A stretch of 16,407 bases of DNA from an uncultured Bacteroidota bacterium (GCA_903879995.1 CAIRNW010000308.1:1-16407), one strand, 5' to 3'; shown: positions 6,556 to 14,925, counted from the first letter of the stretch. Numbers and translations: made by a program. The notes: a model not told the origin generated them from the sequence alone.

Positions 6556-7565
6556 TCAAGTCTTTTACGTTGTGCAGCATGAAACAACTTTACATATGCC
6601 TGGTGCTCTTTGTAGTCTTTGGAAAACAGCGTCCTTCCGTCAAATTTCCAGCTAGCTACAAAAAACAGGTAATTGGTTACTGGGGCCTCTAATACCGCTG
6701 TAATAGCTTGAAGCGAAGGAGTACAGATAGGACCTGGTGGAAGACCTGTATTCAAATAGGTATTATACGGGGAATTAATTTTAAGATGTTCGTAAAGAAT
6801 TCGGTTTAATTTAAAATCCCGGCTTGCATACTTGGCAGTTGGGTCAGCTTGTAGTTTCATGCCAATACGAAGTCTATTTAAATAGGTGCTGGCAATCAGG
6901 AATCGGTCCTCTTCATTATTAGTTTCTTCCTCTACAATCGAAGCGAGTGTTGAAACTTCAAATGGGGAAAGACCTTTCTTGGTTGCTAATTGAATTTTTT
7001 CTGGTGTCCAAAATTGTTTCCACCGCTTATAAAACCGGCCCATGATTTCTGCGGGCTCCTCTGCCCACCCCATCTCATAGGTGTAGGGTAGTGCTAGTGC
7101 CAAGAGAGTCTGTGTGTTTACCCCATACTTTTGAATCGAATCATTATTTCTAAAGAAACGTAGAAGCTGAAGAGAATCAGTCTTTGAATCGACCCCATTT
7201 CCAATTTTTCCTGCTAATTCCTCCAGTGTTCTGATACGATTGATACTTAGTTTAACGTAGGCTTGGTTCCCATTTTTAAGATTCCTTGCCAATTGAAACG
7301 CACTCATTCCTGTTGATACTTTATATCGTCCTTTCTTAATGGTATCTACTTTCCACCAATTAAGGAGGTGGTTTACCCAGAAGACGGAGGCTATTACTTT
7401 TTCTTTATTAGCTTGGCTGAGCATCTGATTACGGGGTGTTGCTTCTTTTACATACAAATACGTTTGATGGTGAGAAAGTGTAGGACCAAAAAGCCCCCAG
7501 CACATCCAACCAAGCAGGATAATGCATAAGCCGATTATGGTTACTAAAATTTGTTTGATTCGCAC
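6552..7565 (-). CDS. mltG: Endolytic murein transglycosylase MltG
   Basis: MltG cleaves nascent peptidoglycan strands and is thought to set glycan length at the inner membrane. The 337-residue protein has an N-terminal membrane anchor (about 5-26), a LysM-like region (about 78-112), and the YceG/MltG catalytic domain. The signature LASIVEEETNN (207-217) holds the catalytic glutamate, followed by LNRLRIGMKLQADPTAKYA and the YNTYLNTGLPPGPICTPSLQAI motif. The start is GTG at 7563-7565; the next in-frame Met is residue 21, inside the anchor, so GTG is the better choice. A terminator ends 14 bases upstream, and a TTAATTTG box is almost against the start codon, so mltG-yihY may have its own promoter. 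Confidence 0.93.
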   Translation of the reverse strand: MRIKQILVTIIGLCIILLGWMCWGLFGPTLSHHQTYLYVKEATPRNQMLSQANKEKVIASVFWVNHLLNWWKVDTIKKGRYKVSTGMSAFQLARNLKNGNQAYVKLSINRIRTLEELAGKIGNGVDSKTDSLQLLRFFRNNDSIQKYGVNTQTLLALALPYTYEMGWAEEPAEIMGRFYKRWKQFWTPEKIQLATKKGLSPFEVSTLASIVEEETNNEEDRFLIASTYLNRLRIGMKLQADPTAKYASRDFKLNRILYEHLKINSPYNTYLNTGLPPGPICTPSLQAITAVLEAPVTNYLFFVASWKFDGRTLFSKDYKEHQAYVKLFHAAQRKRLE

Positions 7566-7570
7566 TGCTT

Positions 7571-7578
7571 CAAATTAA
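7571..7578 (-). promoter_or_regulatory. Possible -7 box (TTAATTTG) for mltG
   Basis: TTAATTTG on the minus strand matches five of six fixed TAnnTTTG positions. It lies between the secG terminator and the mltG GTG with only five bases to the start, implying a leaderless message if used. Read-through of the terminator is the alternative. Confidence 0.25.
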
Positions 7579-7579
7579 G

Positions 7580-7609
7580 AAAAAAAAACCCCACGCTACC
7601 GTGGGGTTT
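7580..7609 (-). terminator. Rho-independent terminator after secG
   Basis: The minus strand forms a perfect 10-base-pair stem, AAACCCCACG with CGTGGGGTTT around a four-base loop, and ends in nine T residues (the first three are in the stem). The T run lies on the minus-strand side only, so it ends transcripts arriving from secG, 18 bases after its stop. Confidence 0.88.
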
Positions 7610-7627
7610 ACTAAATATCATTAAAAA

Positions 7628-7984
7628 TTACTTTCCGGGTTGTGTTGGCGCAGGAGTAGGAGTAGGTGTAGGCATTGTTGCTGCGGGAGCGGGAGAGGCT
7701 TGTGCTGGTACAGTAAGCCCAGTTGCTTCTTTTGCCCTATCACTTTGGGCGCTGTTGCCTCCTTGTATGAAAAAAACTGAAAAAAGACACAGAAGGGCTA
7801 CTACTGCACCGAAGATCCACGTTCCTCTTTCTAATACGTCAGTGGTTTGCTTTACTCCCATGAATTGGGTGCTAAATCCAGCGATATTGCCAGATAAGCC
7901 GCCACCTTTGGGGTTTTGAACCAATACAAAAAAGCCAAGAAACAGGGCAGCGATTACAATTAGAATAACAAATAGAATGGTCAT
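7628..7984 (-). CDS. secG: Preprotein translocase subunit SecG
   Basis: SecG is the small non-essential partner of SecY and SecE in the inner-membrane export channel. The 118 residues show the family layout: helix 1 at about 3-22, the conserved loop VLVQNPKGGGLSGNIAG (20-36), GVKQTTDVLERGTWIFG, and helix 2 at about 54-73. The C-terminal tail (about 75-118) is rich in Ala, Pro and Thr and encoded by short tandem repeats (GTAGGA-like units on the plus strand at 7653-7672); such tails are common in Bacteroidota SecG. The ATG overlaps the TGA of the TPR-like gene (ATGA), and a strong terminator follows, making secG the last gene of the miaB operon. Confidence 0.95.
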   Translation of the reverse strand: MTILFVILIVIAALFLGFFVLVQNPKGGGLSGNIAGFSTQFMGVKQTTDVLERGTWIFGAVVALLCLFSVFFIQGGNSAQSDRAKEATGLTVPAQASPAPAATMPTPTPTPAPTQPGK

Positions 7985-8655
7985 AATGATGCGTTTAATT
8001 CATTAATTCGGTTGGCAAAATAAGCGCTTTTTGAGGGCTCTAGCAAACTTAATTTACTAAAGACTTCCCTGGCTTTAGCCAGATTTCCCTGCTTCACCCA
8101 TATTTCTGCCATCGCCTCAGTAATCACTTCATTTTGTTGGAGTGAGTTACCTGCCAGCTGCTCTACTTTTTTCTCTTCTTTAGGATCAATTGTTTTACCC
8201 ATTTCGGACAGGGGGAGTCTTTTCATGACCTTGATCCATTCAGTAAAACTTTTTAGTTGTTGCCCAAATTTATCAGTGGGTTGATCTTCGGGCTTGTATT
8301 GAATACCTTGTGATGCAAAGTAGTCAATCGTATGAAAGGGCTCAAATGCAAGCGGCTCCTTAAGTTGGTTATTGCGTTGTGCAACGGTGGTTTCAGTTCT
8401 TAGTGCTGACTTTTTAGTATCTGATTCCAGTAATAAGTTTAACCAATTCGTAGAAGGGAAAAAAAGTTGTGCTTGTTCATAGGCGCTTATCCAAGTTGGA
8501 TCTTGAATGGCTTTTAACTTGTATACAAGTAGCAATCGAGCAGTGGAAAGCCAAGGGTAATCCGCGCAAAGTTTTTTAATCTCATTTATTGAGCATTCCT
8601 CCACGGAGGGTTTGTTTAGAAGAACTTGGGCTATAGTGGAGAGCGAAACTTGCAT
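7981..8655 (-). CDS. TPR-like cytoplasmic protein of unknown function
   Basis: This 224-residue protein has no signal peptide or membrane helix. The N-terminal third is helical (ECSINEIKKLCADYPWLSTARLLLVYKLK), the middle has a conserved-looking FHTIDYFASQGI segment (about 106-117) followed by a linker, and the C-terminal part (about 178-215) reads as one tetratricopeptide-like helix pair: ITEAMAEIWVKQGNLAKAREVFSKLSLLEP. In my memory of Bacteroidota genomes, a protein like this sits between lptE and secG and is annotated only as a tetratricopeptide or hypothetical protein. The position three bases after lptE and overlapping secG suggests coexpression with envelope genes. Function not known. 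Confidence 0.8.
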   Translation of the reverse strand: MQVSLSTIAQVLLNKPSVEECSINEIKKLCADYPWLSTARLLLVYKLKAIQDPTWISAYEQAQLFFPSTNWLNLLLESDTKKSALRTETTVAQRNNQLKEPLAFEPFHTIDYFASQGIQYKPEDQPTDKFGQQLKSFTEWIKVMKRLPLSEMGKTIDPKEEKKVEQLAGNSLQQNEVITEAMAEIWVKQGNLAKAREVFSKLSLLEPSKSAYFANRINELNASL

Positions 8656-8658
8656 AGG

Positions 8659-9189
8659 TTACCAGTTCGAAAATACTTTATTAAATATATCATCTGCCAA
8701 GGTTCTAATTAATTCATCCCCCAATGATGCCTCAGCGGCTTGCACCGACAGGCTTCCTTTAAATTCAAAGCTCCTACTTACATCCACTTTTCTAGTTTCG
8801 TCTGCTTTTCGGTCATAAATACTTAGTTGCAAACTGACGCTTAATCGGTTGTTAGCAGTTTGTTGTCCTGCAATTGCTGATGTTGAAAAGCTATACTGCG
8901 TGATGGCACCGCTGATCTCCCAATCGGCATCATTGTTGGTTTGAATAAGTCTTGTTTGCGCTACAATTTTTTGCCGTACTTTATCTGTTAGCCGCGGGCT
9001 TAGTTGCGGGTTAACGTAGGAGGCCTTGTTTTCAATAAAATTTACTTTGACCGTTTTAATGCTATCCGGTACAGAGGCATCCGTGAAGCGATAAACGCCA
9101 CAACTACTGATGCCTACTTGCAATAATAAAATAGTGGCTAGCGCTACTAATAATAAAAAAGGAGAACTAAGGATGCTATTATTCTTCAA
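8659..9189 (-). CDS. lptE: LptE-family lipoprotein (LPS assembly)
   Basis: LptE is an outer-membrane lipoprotein that plugs the LptD barrel during lipopolysaccharide insertion. The 176-residue protein starts with a lipoprotein signal peptide whose lipobox is I27-S28-S29-C30, followed by GVYRFTDASVPDSIKTVKVNFIENKA, the typical start of Bacteroidota LptE-like proteins, and a mixed alpha/beta body with SARLT-type DKVRQKI and ending in LADDIFNKVFSNW. The start is TTG at 9187-9189: no in-frame ATG exists before the lipobox, and TTG gives a positively charged MKNN start. It overlaps the end of the sigma-54 activator gene by 11 bases, so translation is probably coupled. lptD is not in the window. 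Confidence 0.87.
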   Translation of the reverse strand: MKNNSILSSPFLLLVALATILLLQVGISSCGVYRFTDASVPDSIKTVKVNFIENKASYVNPQLSPRLTDKVRQKIVAQTRLIQTNNDADWEISGAITQYSFSTSAIAGQQTANNRLSVSLQLSIYDRKADETRKVDVSRSFEFKGSLSVQAAEASLGDELIRTLADDIFNKVFSNW

Positions 9190-10456
9190 TGTCGTATTCT
9201 TTTAGTTTTCGATATAAAGTTCGTTCACTGATGCCAAGATCAAGTGCAGCATCTTTTCTTTTGCCTTTATGCTTTTTCAGTGCCTTTAGAATAAGCTCTT
9301 TCTCTTTCTCCATGATATTTAAACTCTCGTCTACTTCCTCATGTTCCTGAATGGTAGCTACCGGGTGGGAGAATCCAGCTGGCAATAACGGAACGGTGGC
9401 AGGATGTACGGCTTGTGGAATTGGTGCACTAGCCGGTACGGGTAATGGTGTTAGTACATCAGTAGTAGTTGAGTTTAACTCATGTAGCTTACCGGCTAAT
9501 TGGGGATAGGAGGCGGCAATGTCCGGGTTGCTTAATAACTCCACAAACATTCTTTTTAGTTCGTTGACATCTTTTTTCATGTCAAAGAACAATTTGTAAA
9601 GTATTTCCCTTTCATTCGCAAACTCGGGTTGGTTACTAAGGTTTCCAGCCCAAATAGGTAAGCGATTAGTGGAGTAGGGCTGTAAGTATTTTTTTAAATG
9701 ATCGGCACTAATTAGTTTCTCTTGTGCCAATACAGAAATTTGTTCTGCAATATTTTTAAGTTCTCGAACATTGCCAGGCCAAGGATAGCTAAGTAATATT
9801 TGTTTTGCTTCATCATCTAATTGTACCGAGGCGGTTTTGTATTTTGTGGCAAAGTCGGCAGCAAATTTTCTAAACAGTAAATGGATATCCTCCGGGCGGT
9901 CATGTAAAGACGGAACTCGAATGGGTACCGTACTTAATCGGTAATAGAGGTCTTCTCGGAATTTTCCATTTTGAACTTGCTGCAACAATTCTCTATTTGT
10001 AGCTGCAACTACTCTTACATCAGTTTTTTGAACTTTTGAAGATCCTACTCGGATGTATTCACCAGTTTCGAGTACTCGTAATAGCCGAGCTTGTGTACCC
10101 AGCGGCAATTCGCCAATTTCATCCAAAAAAATGGTGCCTCCATTGACAGTTTCAAAGTAACCTTTACGTGCTTCTGTGGCTCCCGTGAAAGAGCCCTTCT
10201 CGTGTCCAAACAACTCCGAGTCAATGGTTCCTTCAGGGATCGCCCCACAGTTGACAGCTATAAATGCATTGTGTTTACGAGCAGAAAGGGAGTGAATGAT
10301 TTGCGAGAAAACTTCTTTACCTACACCGCTTTCTCCATTGATTAAAACAGTCAAATCAGTAGCTGCTACTTGTGCGGCAACTTCCATTGCATAATTTAAT
10401 GCAGGGGCGTTGCCAATAATTCCAAACCGATTCTTAATACTTTGTATGTCCATCAT
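9179..10456 (-). CDS. Sigma-54-dependent activator without a receiver domain
   Basis: A 425-residue AAA+ bacterial enhancer-binding protein that would remodel the sigma-54 holoenzyme. The AAA+ domain begins almost at once: Walker A GESGVGKE at 41-48, the sigma-54 contact loop as GSFTGA at 88-93 (canonical GAFTGA has Ala at the second position), Walker B GTIFLDE at 107-113, and the RVVAATNR and WPGNVREL motifs further on. A Pro/Ala-rich linker (about 335-370) leads to a Fis-type helix-turn-helix at about 395-425 with DLGISERTLYRKLKEY. There is no receiver, GAF or PAS domain at the N-terminus, so activity is not set by ordinary phosphorylation. Two tandem ATGs occur at the start. The gene follows miaB by 14 bases. 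Confidence 0.93.
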   Translation of the reverse strand: MMDIQSIKNRFGIIGNAPALNYAMEVAAQVAATDLTVLINGESGVGKEVFSQIIHSLSARKHNAFIAVNCGAIPEGTIDSELFGHEKGSFTGATEARKGYFETVNGGTIFLDEIGELPLGTQARLLRVLETGEYIRVGSSKVQKTDVRVVAATNRELLQQVQNGKFREDLYYRLSTVPIRVPSLHDRPEDIHLLFRKFAADFATKYKTASVQLDDEAKQILLSYPWPGNVRELKNIAEQISVLAQEKLISADHLKKYLQPYSTNRLPIWAGNLSNQPEFANEREILYKLFFDMKKDVNELKRMFVELLSNPDIAASYPQLAGKLHELNSTTTDVLTPLPVPASAPIPQAVHPATVPLLPAGFSHPVATIQEHEEVDESLNIMEKEKELILKALKKHKGKRKDAALDLGISERTLYRKLKEYDIEE

Positions 10457-10470
10457 CCAATATCAGTAAG

Positions 10471-11898
10471 TTAGTGATTTACAATTGTGCCTAGCAGGGT
10501 TCCCTGGGTGCATGCTGTTATAGTAACTGTTACAAAATCGCCTATTTTGTAGGAGTGATTTTCTTTGGGGAATACCACTACTTTATTTTGTGAGTTTCTA
10601 GCCTTCCAAGCTGCCTTATCTTTTTTACTATCACCTTCAATGAGCACTCTATAGGATTTTCCAATATCACGCTGATTACTTTCCAGTGATAATTTACTTT
10701 GTAGTGCAACGATCTCTTCTAGTCTTCTTTTTTTGATCTCCTCTGGTACATCGTCAGTATAGCGCCTTGCAGCCAAGGTGCCGGGTCGTTCGCTGTAAAA
10801 AAACATGTAAGAAAAATCGTATTTGCAATATTCCATAATGGATAGCGTTTCCAAGTGGTCTTTTTCTTCTTCGGTGCAAAAGCCAGCAATGATATCCGCA
10901 CTAATGCCGCAATCTGGCAATATCGAACGAATACGGTCAACTTTAGCCATATACCACTCACGGGTATATGTCCTGTTCATCAGCTGTAATATCCGGCTGG
11001 AGCCACTTTGAACCGGTAGGTGGATGTATTTGCAAATATTTTCATAATTGGCCATCGTGTGCAACACCTCGTCTGTGATATCTTTTGGGTGTGAGGTTGA
11101 AAAACGTACCAATAAATCTGGAGCAATTCTTGCAACTTGTTCTAATAAGTTAGCAAAGGTGACTGGTGGTAATTGATCCTGTGAAGTCGAATAGTAATAG
11201 GAATCTACATTTTGCCCCAACAGCGTGATTTCGCGATATCCGTTTTCATACAAATCTGTGCATTCTTGTATGATACTCTTGGTGTCTCTACTTCTTTCTC
11301 GACCTCTTGTGAATGGTACCACGCAAAATGAACACATATTGTTACACCCACGCATGATACTTACAAAAGCACTAATACCATTGCTGTCTAGGCGAACAGG
11401 TGCTATGTCTGCATAGGTCTCTTCGCGGCTTAATAAAACGTTAACGGCTTTTTGGCCACCTGCAGCCTCCTCAATTAATGTGGGAAGAGAACGGTAAGCG
11501 TCAGGCCCCACGACAAGGTCTACTAGTTTTTCCTCTTCAAGAAATTTTGACTTCAATCGCTCAGCCATGCATCCCAGCACGCCTATTAATAAGGTCTTTT
11601 TTTTACGTTTTAAACTTTTAAAAGTGGTCAGTCGCTTTCGAACGGTTTGCTCAGCTTTTTCGCGAATTGAACAGGTGTTGATGAAAATTAGGTCTGCCTC
11701 CTCTTGGTTTCTGGTTGGTCCAAATCCAGCTCCTTGCAAAATGGAAGCAACTACCTCGCTATCCGCAAAATTCATCTGACATCCGTAGCTTTCAATATAG
11801 AAGTGTTGCTCGAACTTTTTTTGTAATAGCTCAGCAGGGGCATAAGCCTCACCTTGCCTTGTTTCATCTTGTTTTTTATCTAGGATCAACTCCTCCAT
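10471..11898 (-). CDS. miaB: tRNA-2-methylthio-N6-dimethylallyladenosine synthase MiaB
   Basis: MiaB adds the 2-methylthio group to i6A37 of tRNAs that read UNN codons, using two [4Fe-4S] clusters and AdoMet. The 475-residue protein shows the UPF0004 domain with its three cluster cysteines at C40 (YGCQMN), C76 (NTCSIRE) and C110 (LGCMAE), the radical-SAM CxxxCxxC at C185, C189 and C192 ([19 protein letters not shown]), and a C-terminal TRAM domain (about 410-475). SAD-type features RQDLPV-like '[20 protein letters not shown]' support MiaB over RimO or MtaB. It is the first gene of the operon running through secG and has a perfect -7 box 20 bases before the ATG. The N-terminal 30 residues are a polar extension. 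Confidence 0.94.
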   Translation of the reverse strand: MEELILDKKQDETRQGEAYAPAELLQKKFEQHFYIESYGCQMNFADSEVVASILQGAGFGPTRNQEEADLIFINTCSIREKAEQTVRKRLTTFKSLKRKKKTLLIGVLGCMAERLKSKFLEEEKLVDLVVGPDAYRSLPTLIEEAAGGQKAVNVLLSREETYADIAPVRLDSNGISAFVSIMRGCNNMCSFCVVPFTRGRERSRDTKSIIQECTDLYENGYREITLLGQNVDSYYYSTSQDQLPPVTFANLLEQVARIAPDLLVRFSTSHPKDITDEVLHTMANYENICKYIHLPVQSGSSRILQLMNRTYTREWYMAKVDRIRSILPDCGISADIIAGFCTEEEKDHLETLSIMEYCKYDFSYMFFYSERPGTLAARRYTDDVPEEIKKRRLEEIVALQSKLSLESNQRDIGKSYRVLIEGDSKKDKAAWKARNSQNKVVVFPKENHSYKIGDFVTVTITACTQGTLLGTIVNH

Positions 11899-11918
11899 AC
11901 GCTAAATTTGGGGAACCG

Positions 11919-11926
11919 CAAATATA
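11919..11926 (-). promoter_or_regulatory. -7 promoter box (TATATTTG) of miaB operon
   Basis: TATATTTG on the minus strand matches TAnnTTTG exactly, 20 bases before the miaB ATG. The upstream -33 position reads TGTC, a poor match. It is arranged back to back with the beta-barrel gene promoter, about 65 bases apart. Confidence 0.55.
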
Positions 11927-11990
11927 CCAAGAGAGCCTTGAATCTGACAGGTTGTCACGGTTCTTTAACTTTTTAGGTGAATGATAGAGG

Positions 11991-11998
11991 TATATTTG
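11991..11998 (+). promoter_or_regulatory. -7 promoter box (TATATTTG) of the beta-barrel gene
   Basis: The same octamer as in front of miaB occurs here on the plus strand, 17 bases before the TTG start at 12016. No good TTTG -33 element is seen; TTTA lies 23 bases upstream. Confidence 0.5.
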
Positions 11999-12015
11999 GC
12001 GTCTAAACCATTGGT

Positions 12016-14415
12016 TTGAAACATCTTTTATTAATTATCAGCATGTTGGCCTTTTTTGGTGTAATTGTTGCCCAGCCCGGCAAAGTGGGTGTTATGTCTG
12101 GTAACCTGATAAATGAAAAGTCGGAACCTTTATCAGGCGCTACAATTGTATTGACCTTACATGCGGATACACTTCAACTCTCCATAATTCAAACTGACTC
12201 AAAAGGAGATTTCAAATTTTCATTACTGAAAACGGGGTATTACTTTTTAAAGGCCAGTTATATTGGAAAAAGGCCATTGCGAATTGATAGCATTCATGTT
12301 CGAGCTGAAAGATTAGATTTCAATATACCTGACATCATGATGAAAAACAATGATATAAGTCAGTTGGAGCAGGTTGTTATTTATGCTGAAAAGCCGCTTA
12401 TTGAATCTCGGGACGGAAATTTAACTTTCAACGTAACAGAGTCGGCCAATGCCGCTGGAGCCACTGCTGGGGAATTGTTGACTCAAATGCCCTTGGTTTC
12501 AAAAGACGCCGATGGTAAAATTACCGTTCGCGGTAAGGAGCCGAGGATCTTGATTGATGATAAACCTGTTGAACTCAATTTGCAGCAGCTTCAGGATTTG
12601 TTGGAGTCTTTGCCAGGCAGCTCGATTGAAAAGATCGAAGTCATGACAAATCCACCTCCTCAATATGCAAATGAGCAAGGCGGAGTTATCAACATAGTAA
12701 TGCGAAAGGGAAGAATTGGGAAAAGTGGACGAATTGGTATTACCGCAGGAACACGGGGTGAACTCTCTTTAAGTGGGAGTTACAATTATAAAAAAAAGGG
12801 ATTGACACTGGCAGTGAATGCGGGCTGGAATCAAAACCGTTTTAGAGGACAAGGGTATTCTACTCGTCAAAATCGGTATACAGACTCCACTAATTATTTA
12901 TCTACTTCCAATCAAAATCATAGCCAAAATAAACGACCCTCTCTTCGAGTTAATATCGATTATCAAGTTACTCCAAAGTCCATGCTCAATGGGGTGCTTC
13001 AGTTGAATCAAAATGCGGCCACCCAGTTTTCAGGTACTCGTTTTACTACAATAAATCACTTTGATATTCCCTGGCGAATTACTGATCGTTCCATTTATAC
13101 GGTAAATAACAATTGGTCTCCATCTTTACAACTTAATTACACGTTTAAACCAAAGCCTGGGCATATACTTCGAATATTGACAAATTGGGCGGGCGGTCAA
13201 CAAGACAGTGATCGAGATTTTTTCCAGTATTATTTACGTCCTGACGGTGGTATTAGTCGACAGGATTCAATCCAAAAACAGGCCGTTGATAATTTGAATC
13301 GGGGTGGATCCTTGCGATTACTATATGATAAAACATGGCAGCCGCTCAAGTTGACTTTTTCAGGAGGTGCGCTTTACAATTTTACCATAACACACGCCCT
13401 TACAAACGCATCTTATCAAAAAATGCCAGAGCAGATTTATCTTCCGCTCCCATTGCTGAGTAATGATTTTGTTTTTACACAGGGAGTGTCTCAGTTTCGA
13501 GTTTCACTAAAAAAGGTAATAGGTGAAAATTTCAGTGTTACGGGTGGTATCTCAGTGGAGAAAACGCAAATCAGTTTTGATATACGAAATGAAAATAAGC
13601 AGGTCGAAAACCAATATCCAACCTGGCTACCGTTTTTTAATTTCAACAAATCTTGGAAAGATCGATTTAGTGCCACGCTGTCTTACCGGAGAAGTATCAA
13701 CCGACCGGGTATGCAACAACTAAATCCTGTGCTTGACTTTGCCGACCCATTTAATTTACGATTTGGCAACCCTAATTTACAGGCTTCAACTATTGAACAT
13801 TTTAATTTAGTGCTAAGCAGAAATCGTGCTAAGTACTTTTTAAATCTAGGCATGGGTTATCATCAGGTAAACGCAGTTTTTAGCCAAGTAAGAACATTGG
13901 TGGAAGGAGGTAAAACAGAAATAACCTGGGAAAATATAAGTAGTAGGGAGGAACTGGAAGTGAGTACATGGAATGGATTCACCCTCGCCAAAAAATTAAA
14001 ATTAAATGCGAGTGCAAGTTTTACTTACATGAAGTATGGCATTTATGATCGGATGGTAAGAAAGTTTAGAAATGGACCTTCGTTTACAACTACGTTAGGG
14101 CAACAATGGACCCCACATGAAAATTGGAATCTGACTTCAAATTTTAATTTGAACCGGTTTGCAACCCCACAGGGGTTTGCTCGTTGGAATAGTAGTTTAA
14201 CGGTGGGTATCCAAGCAAAGTTTTTAGCTAAAAAACTGGTTACCACTTTTAATATGATTGACCCCCTCATGAATCAGGAACGTAGAAATTTTACGTATGG
14301 ACCTAATTTTTCTGTTGAAAGTTATAGCATGACCTACACTCGTAACTACCGATTTTCAATTGCCTATGTTATTTCCGGAAATAAAGGGGGCCCTAAATCG
14401 AAATCAAAAAATTAG
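12016..14415 (+). CDS. TonB-receptor-like outer-membrane beta-barrel protein
   Basis: The 799-residue protein begins with a signal peptide (MKHLLLIISMLAFFGVIVA before QP), then a carboxypeptidase-regulatory-like domain (about 25-105; GNLINEKSEPLSGATIVL, GDFKFSLLKTGYYFLKASYIG), a plug domain (about 115-230; GELLTQMPLVSKDADGKITVRGKEPRILIDDKP, IEVMTNPPPQYANEQGGVINIVMRKG), and a long beta-barrel with NRPGMQQLNPVLDFADPFNLRFGNPNL, the signature of the outer-membrane beta-barrel family 3 group. It is related to TonB-dependent receptors but has no SusD-like partner nearby, so it is not a polysaccharide-utilisation SusC; the ligand is unknown. The start is TTG, chosen because a stop codon lies 12 bases upstream in frame and the next ATG (12043) would drop the basic residue of the signal peptide. 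The stop overlaps that of the convergent gene. Confidence 0.88.
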   Translation: MKHLLLIISMLAFFGVIVAQPGKVGVMSGNLINEKSEPLSGATIVLTLHADTLQLSIIQTDSKGDFKFSLLKTGYYFLKASYIGKRPLRIDSIHVRAERLDFNIPDIMMKNNDISQLEQVVIYAEKPLIESRDGNLTFNVTESANAAGATAGELLTQMPLVSKDADGKITVRGKEPRILIDDKPVELNLQQLQDLLESLPGSSIEKIEVMTNPPPQYANEQGGVINIVMRKGRIGKSGRIGITAGTRGELSLSGSYNYKKKGLTLAVNAGWNQNRFRGQGYSTRQNRYTDSTNYLSTSNQNHSQNKRPSLRVNIDYQVTPKSMLNGVLQLNQNAATQFSGTRFTTINHFDIPWRITDRSIYTVNNNWSPSLQLNYTFKPKPGHILRILTNWAGGQQDSDRDFFQYYLRPDGGISRQDSIQKQAVDNLNRGGSLRLLYDKTWQPLKLTFSGGALYNFTITHALTNASYQKMPEQIYLPLPLLSNDFVFTQGVSQFRVSLKKVIGENFSVTGGISVEKTQISFDIRNENKQVENQYPTWLPFFNFNKSWKDRFSATLSYRRSINRPGMQQLNPVLDFADPFNLRFGNPNLQASTIEHFNLVLSRNRAKYFLNLGMGYHQVNAVFSQVRTLVEGGKTEITWENISSREELEVSTWNGFTLAKKLKLNASASFTYMKYGIYDRMVRKFRNGPSFTTTLGQQWTPHENWNLTSNFNLNRFATPQGFARWNSSLTVGIQAKFLAKKLVTTFNMIDPLMNQERRNFTYGPNFSVESYSMTYTRNYRFSIAYVISGNKGGPKSKSKN

Positions 14416-14918
14416 TGTTGTGCTAATCTTTGTGGTAGCCAGCTTTTTTCAATAGGAATTATCCAATTCATTTTAAGGTCTTCTAATGTAGAGACCATAT
14501 TATTAAAATACAGGGTATCATTTGAAAGAAACCCCTTTTCCCATGCATAGTGGAGTTGAGCAAGGGGTATGACCTCAATTTTCTCCCTTACATAAAAGGC
14601 TAATTGAGTCCTGTCAAATAAGCCCACCCCATATGTTTTTTCAATTTCTTTAATTTCTCGTACAGATGCATCTGTGCTACAGCCGCTCACCAATACTTGA
14701 CTTTCATCTGCAATAAAAATAATAAAACGACCAAACAGCAATAGGGAAGTAGCTTGAACTGGCGATCCATGCGATTGCCAATTTTGAGTAAATTGTTCAA
14801 GTCTTGATTCAAGATCTAGTGCTTCTTGTATAGAAAATAATCTTGAGGATTGATAAATCCACACGCGAGAGGATTTTGAGAAATCTTGCGGGAGTAGCTT
14901 TTGATAGTCTAGATTCAT
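14412..14918 (-). CDS. Conserved Bacteroidota protein often mislabelled 'ABC transporter ATPase'
   Basis: This 168-residue soluble protein has recognisable segments SSRVWIYQSSRLFSIQEAL (about 16-34), QNWQSHGSPVQATSLLLFGRFIIFIADES (about 47-75) and SGCSTDASVREIKEIEKTYGVGLFDR (about 78-103). I recall this pattern from Bacteroidota proteins of about 160 residues that databases call 'ABC transporter ATPase'. Nothing in the sequence supports that name: there is no Walker A, Walker B or LSGGQ signature, and the length is too short. C79 in SGCSTDASV lies in the best-conserved-looking segment. It starts seven bases after the Fe-S protein gene and is probably cotranscribed with it. Function unknown. 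Confidence 0.75.
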   Translation of the reverse strand: MNLDYQKLLPQDFSKSSRVWIYQSSRLFSIQEALDLESRLEQFTQNWQSHGSPVQATSLLLFGRFIIFIADESQVLVSGCSTDASVREIKEIEKTYGVGLFDRTQLAFYVREKIEVIPLAQLHYAWEKGFLSNDTLYFNNMVSTLEDLKMNWIIPIEKSWLPQRLAQH

Positions 14919-14925
14919 GATGCTT

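Noticed and set aside
7653..7672. GTAGGA-like short tandem repeats
   Set aside because: They encode the low-complexity Pro/Thr tail of SecG and are explained by the protein sequence.
7551..7919. Open frame on the plus strand opposite secG with a Gly/Val/Ala-rich stretch
   Set aside because: It is the complement of the secG Pro/Thr/Ala tail and runs across the terminator; no homology features of its own.
11225..11779. Several short plus-strand open frames opposite miaB
   Set aside because: They lie antisense to a gene with complete MiaB motifs and show no plausible protein features.
13491..14270. Short minus-strand frames within the beta-barrel gene
   Set aside because: They are antisense shadows of a continuous 799-residue coding region.
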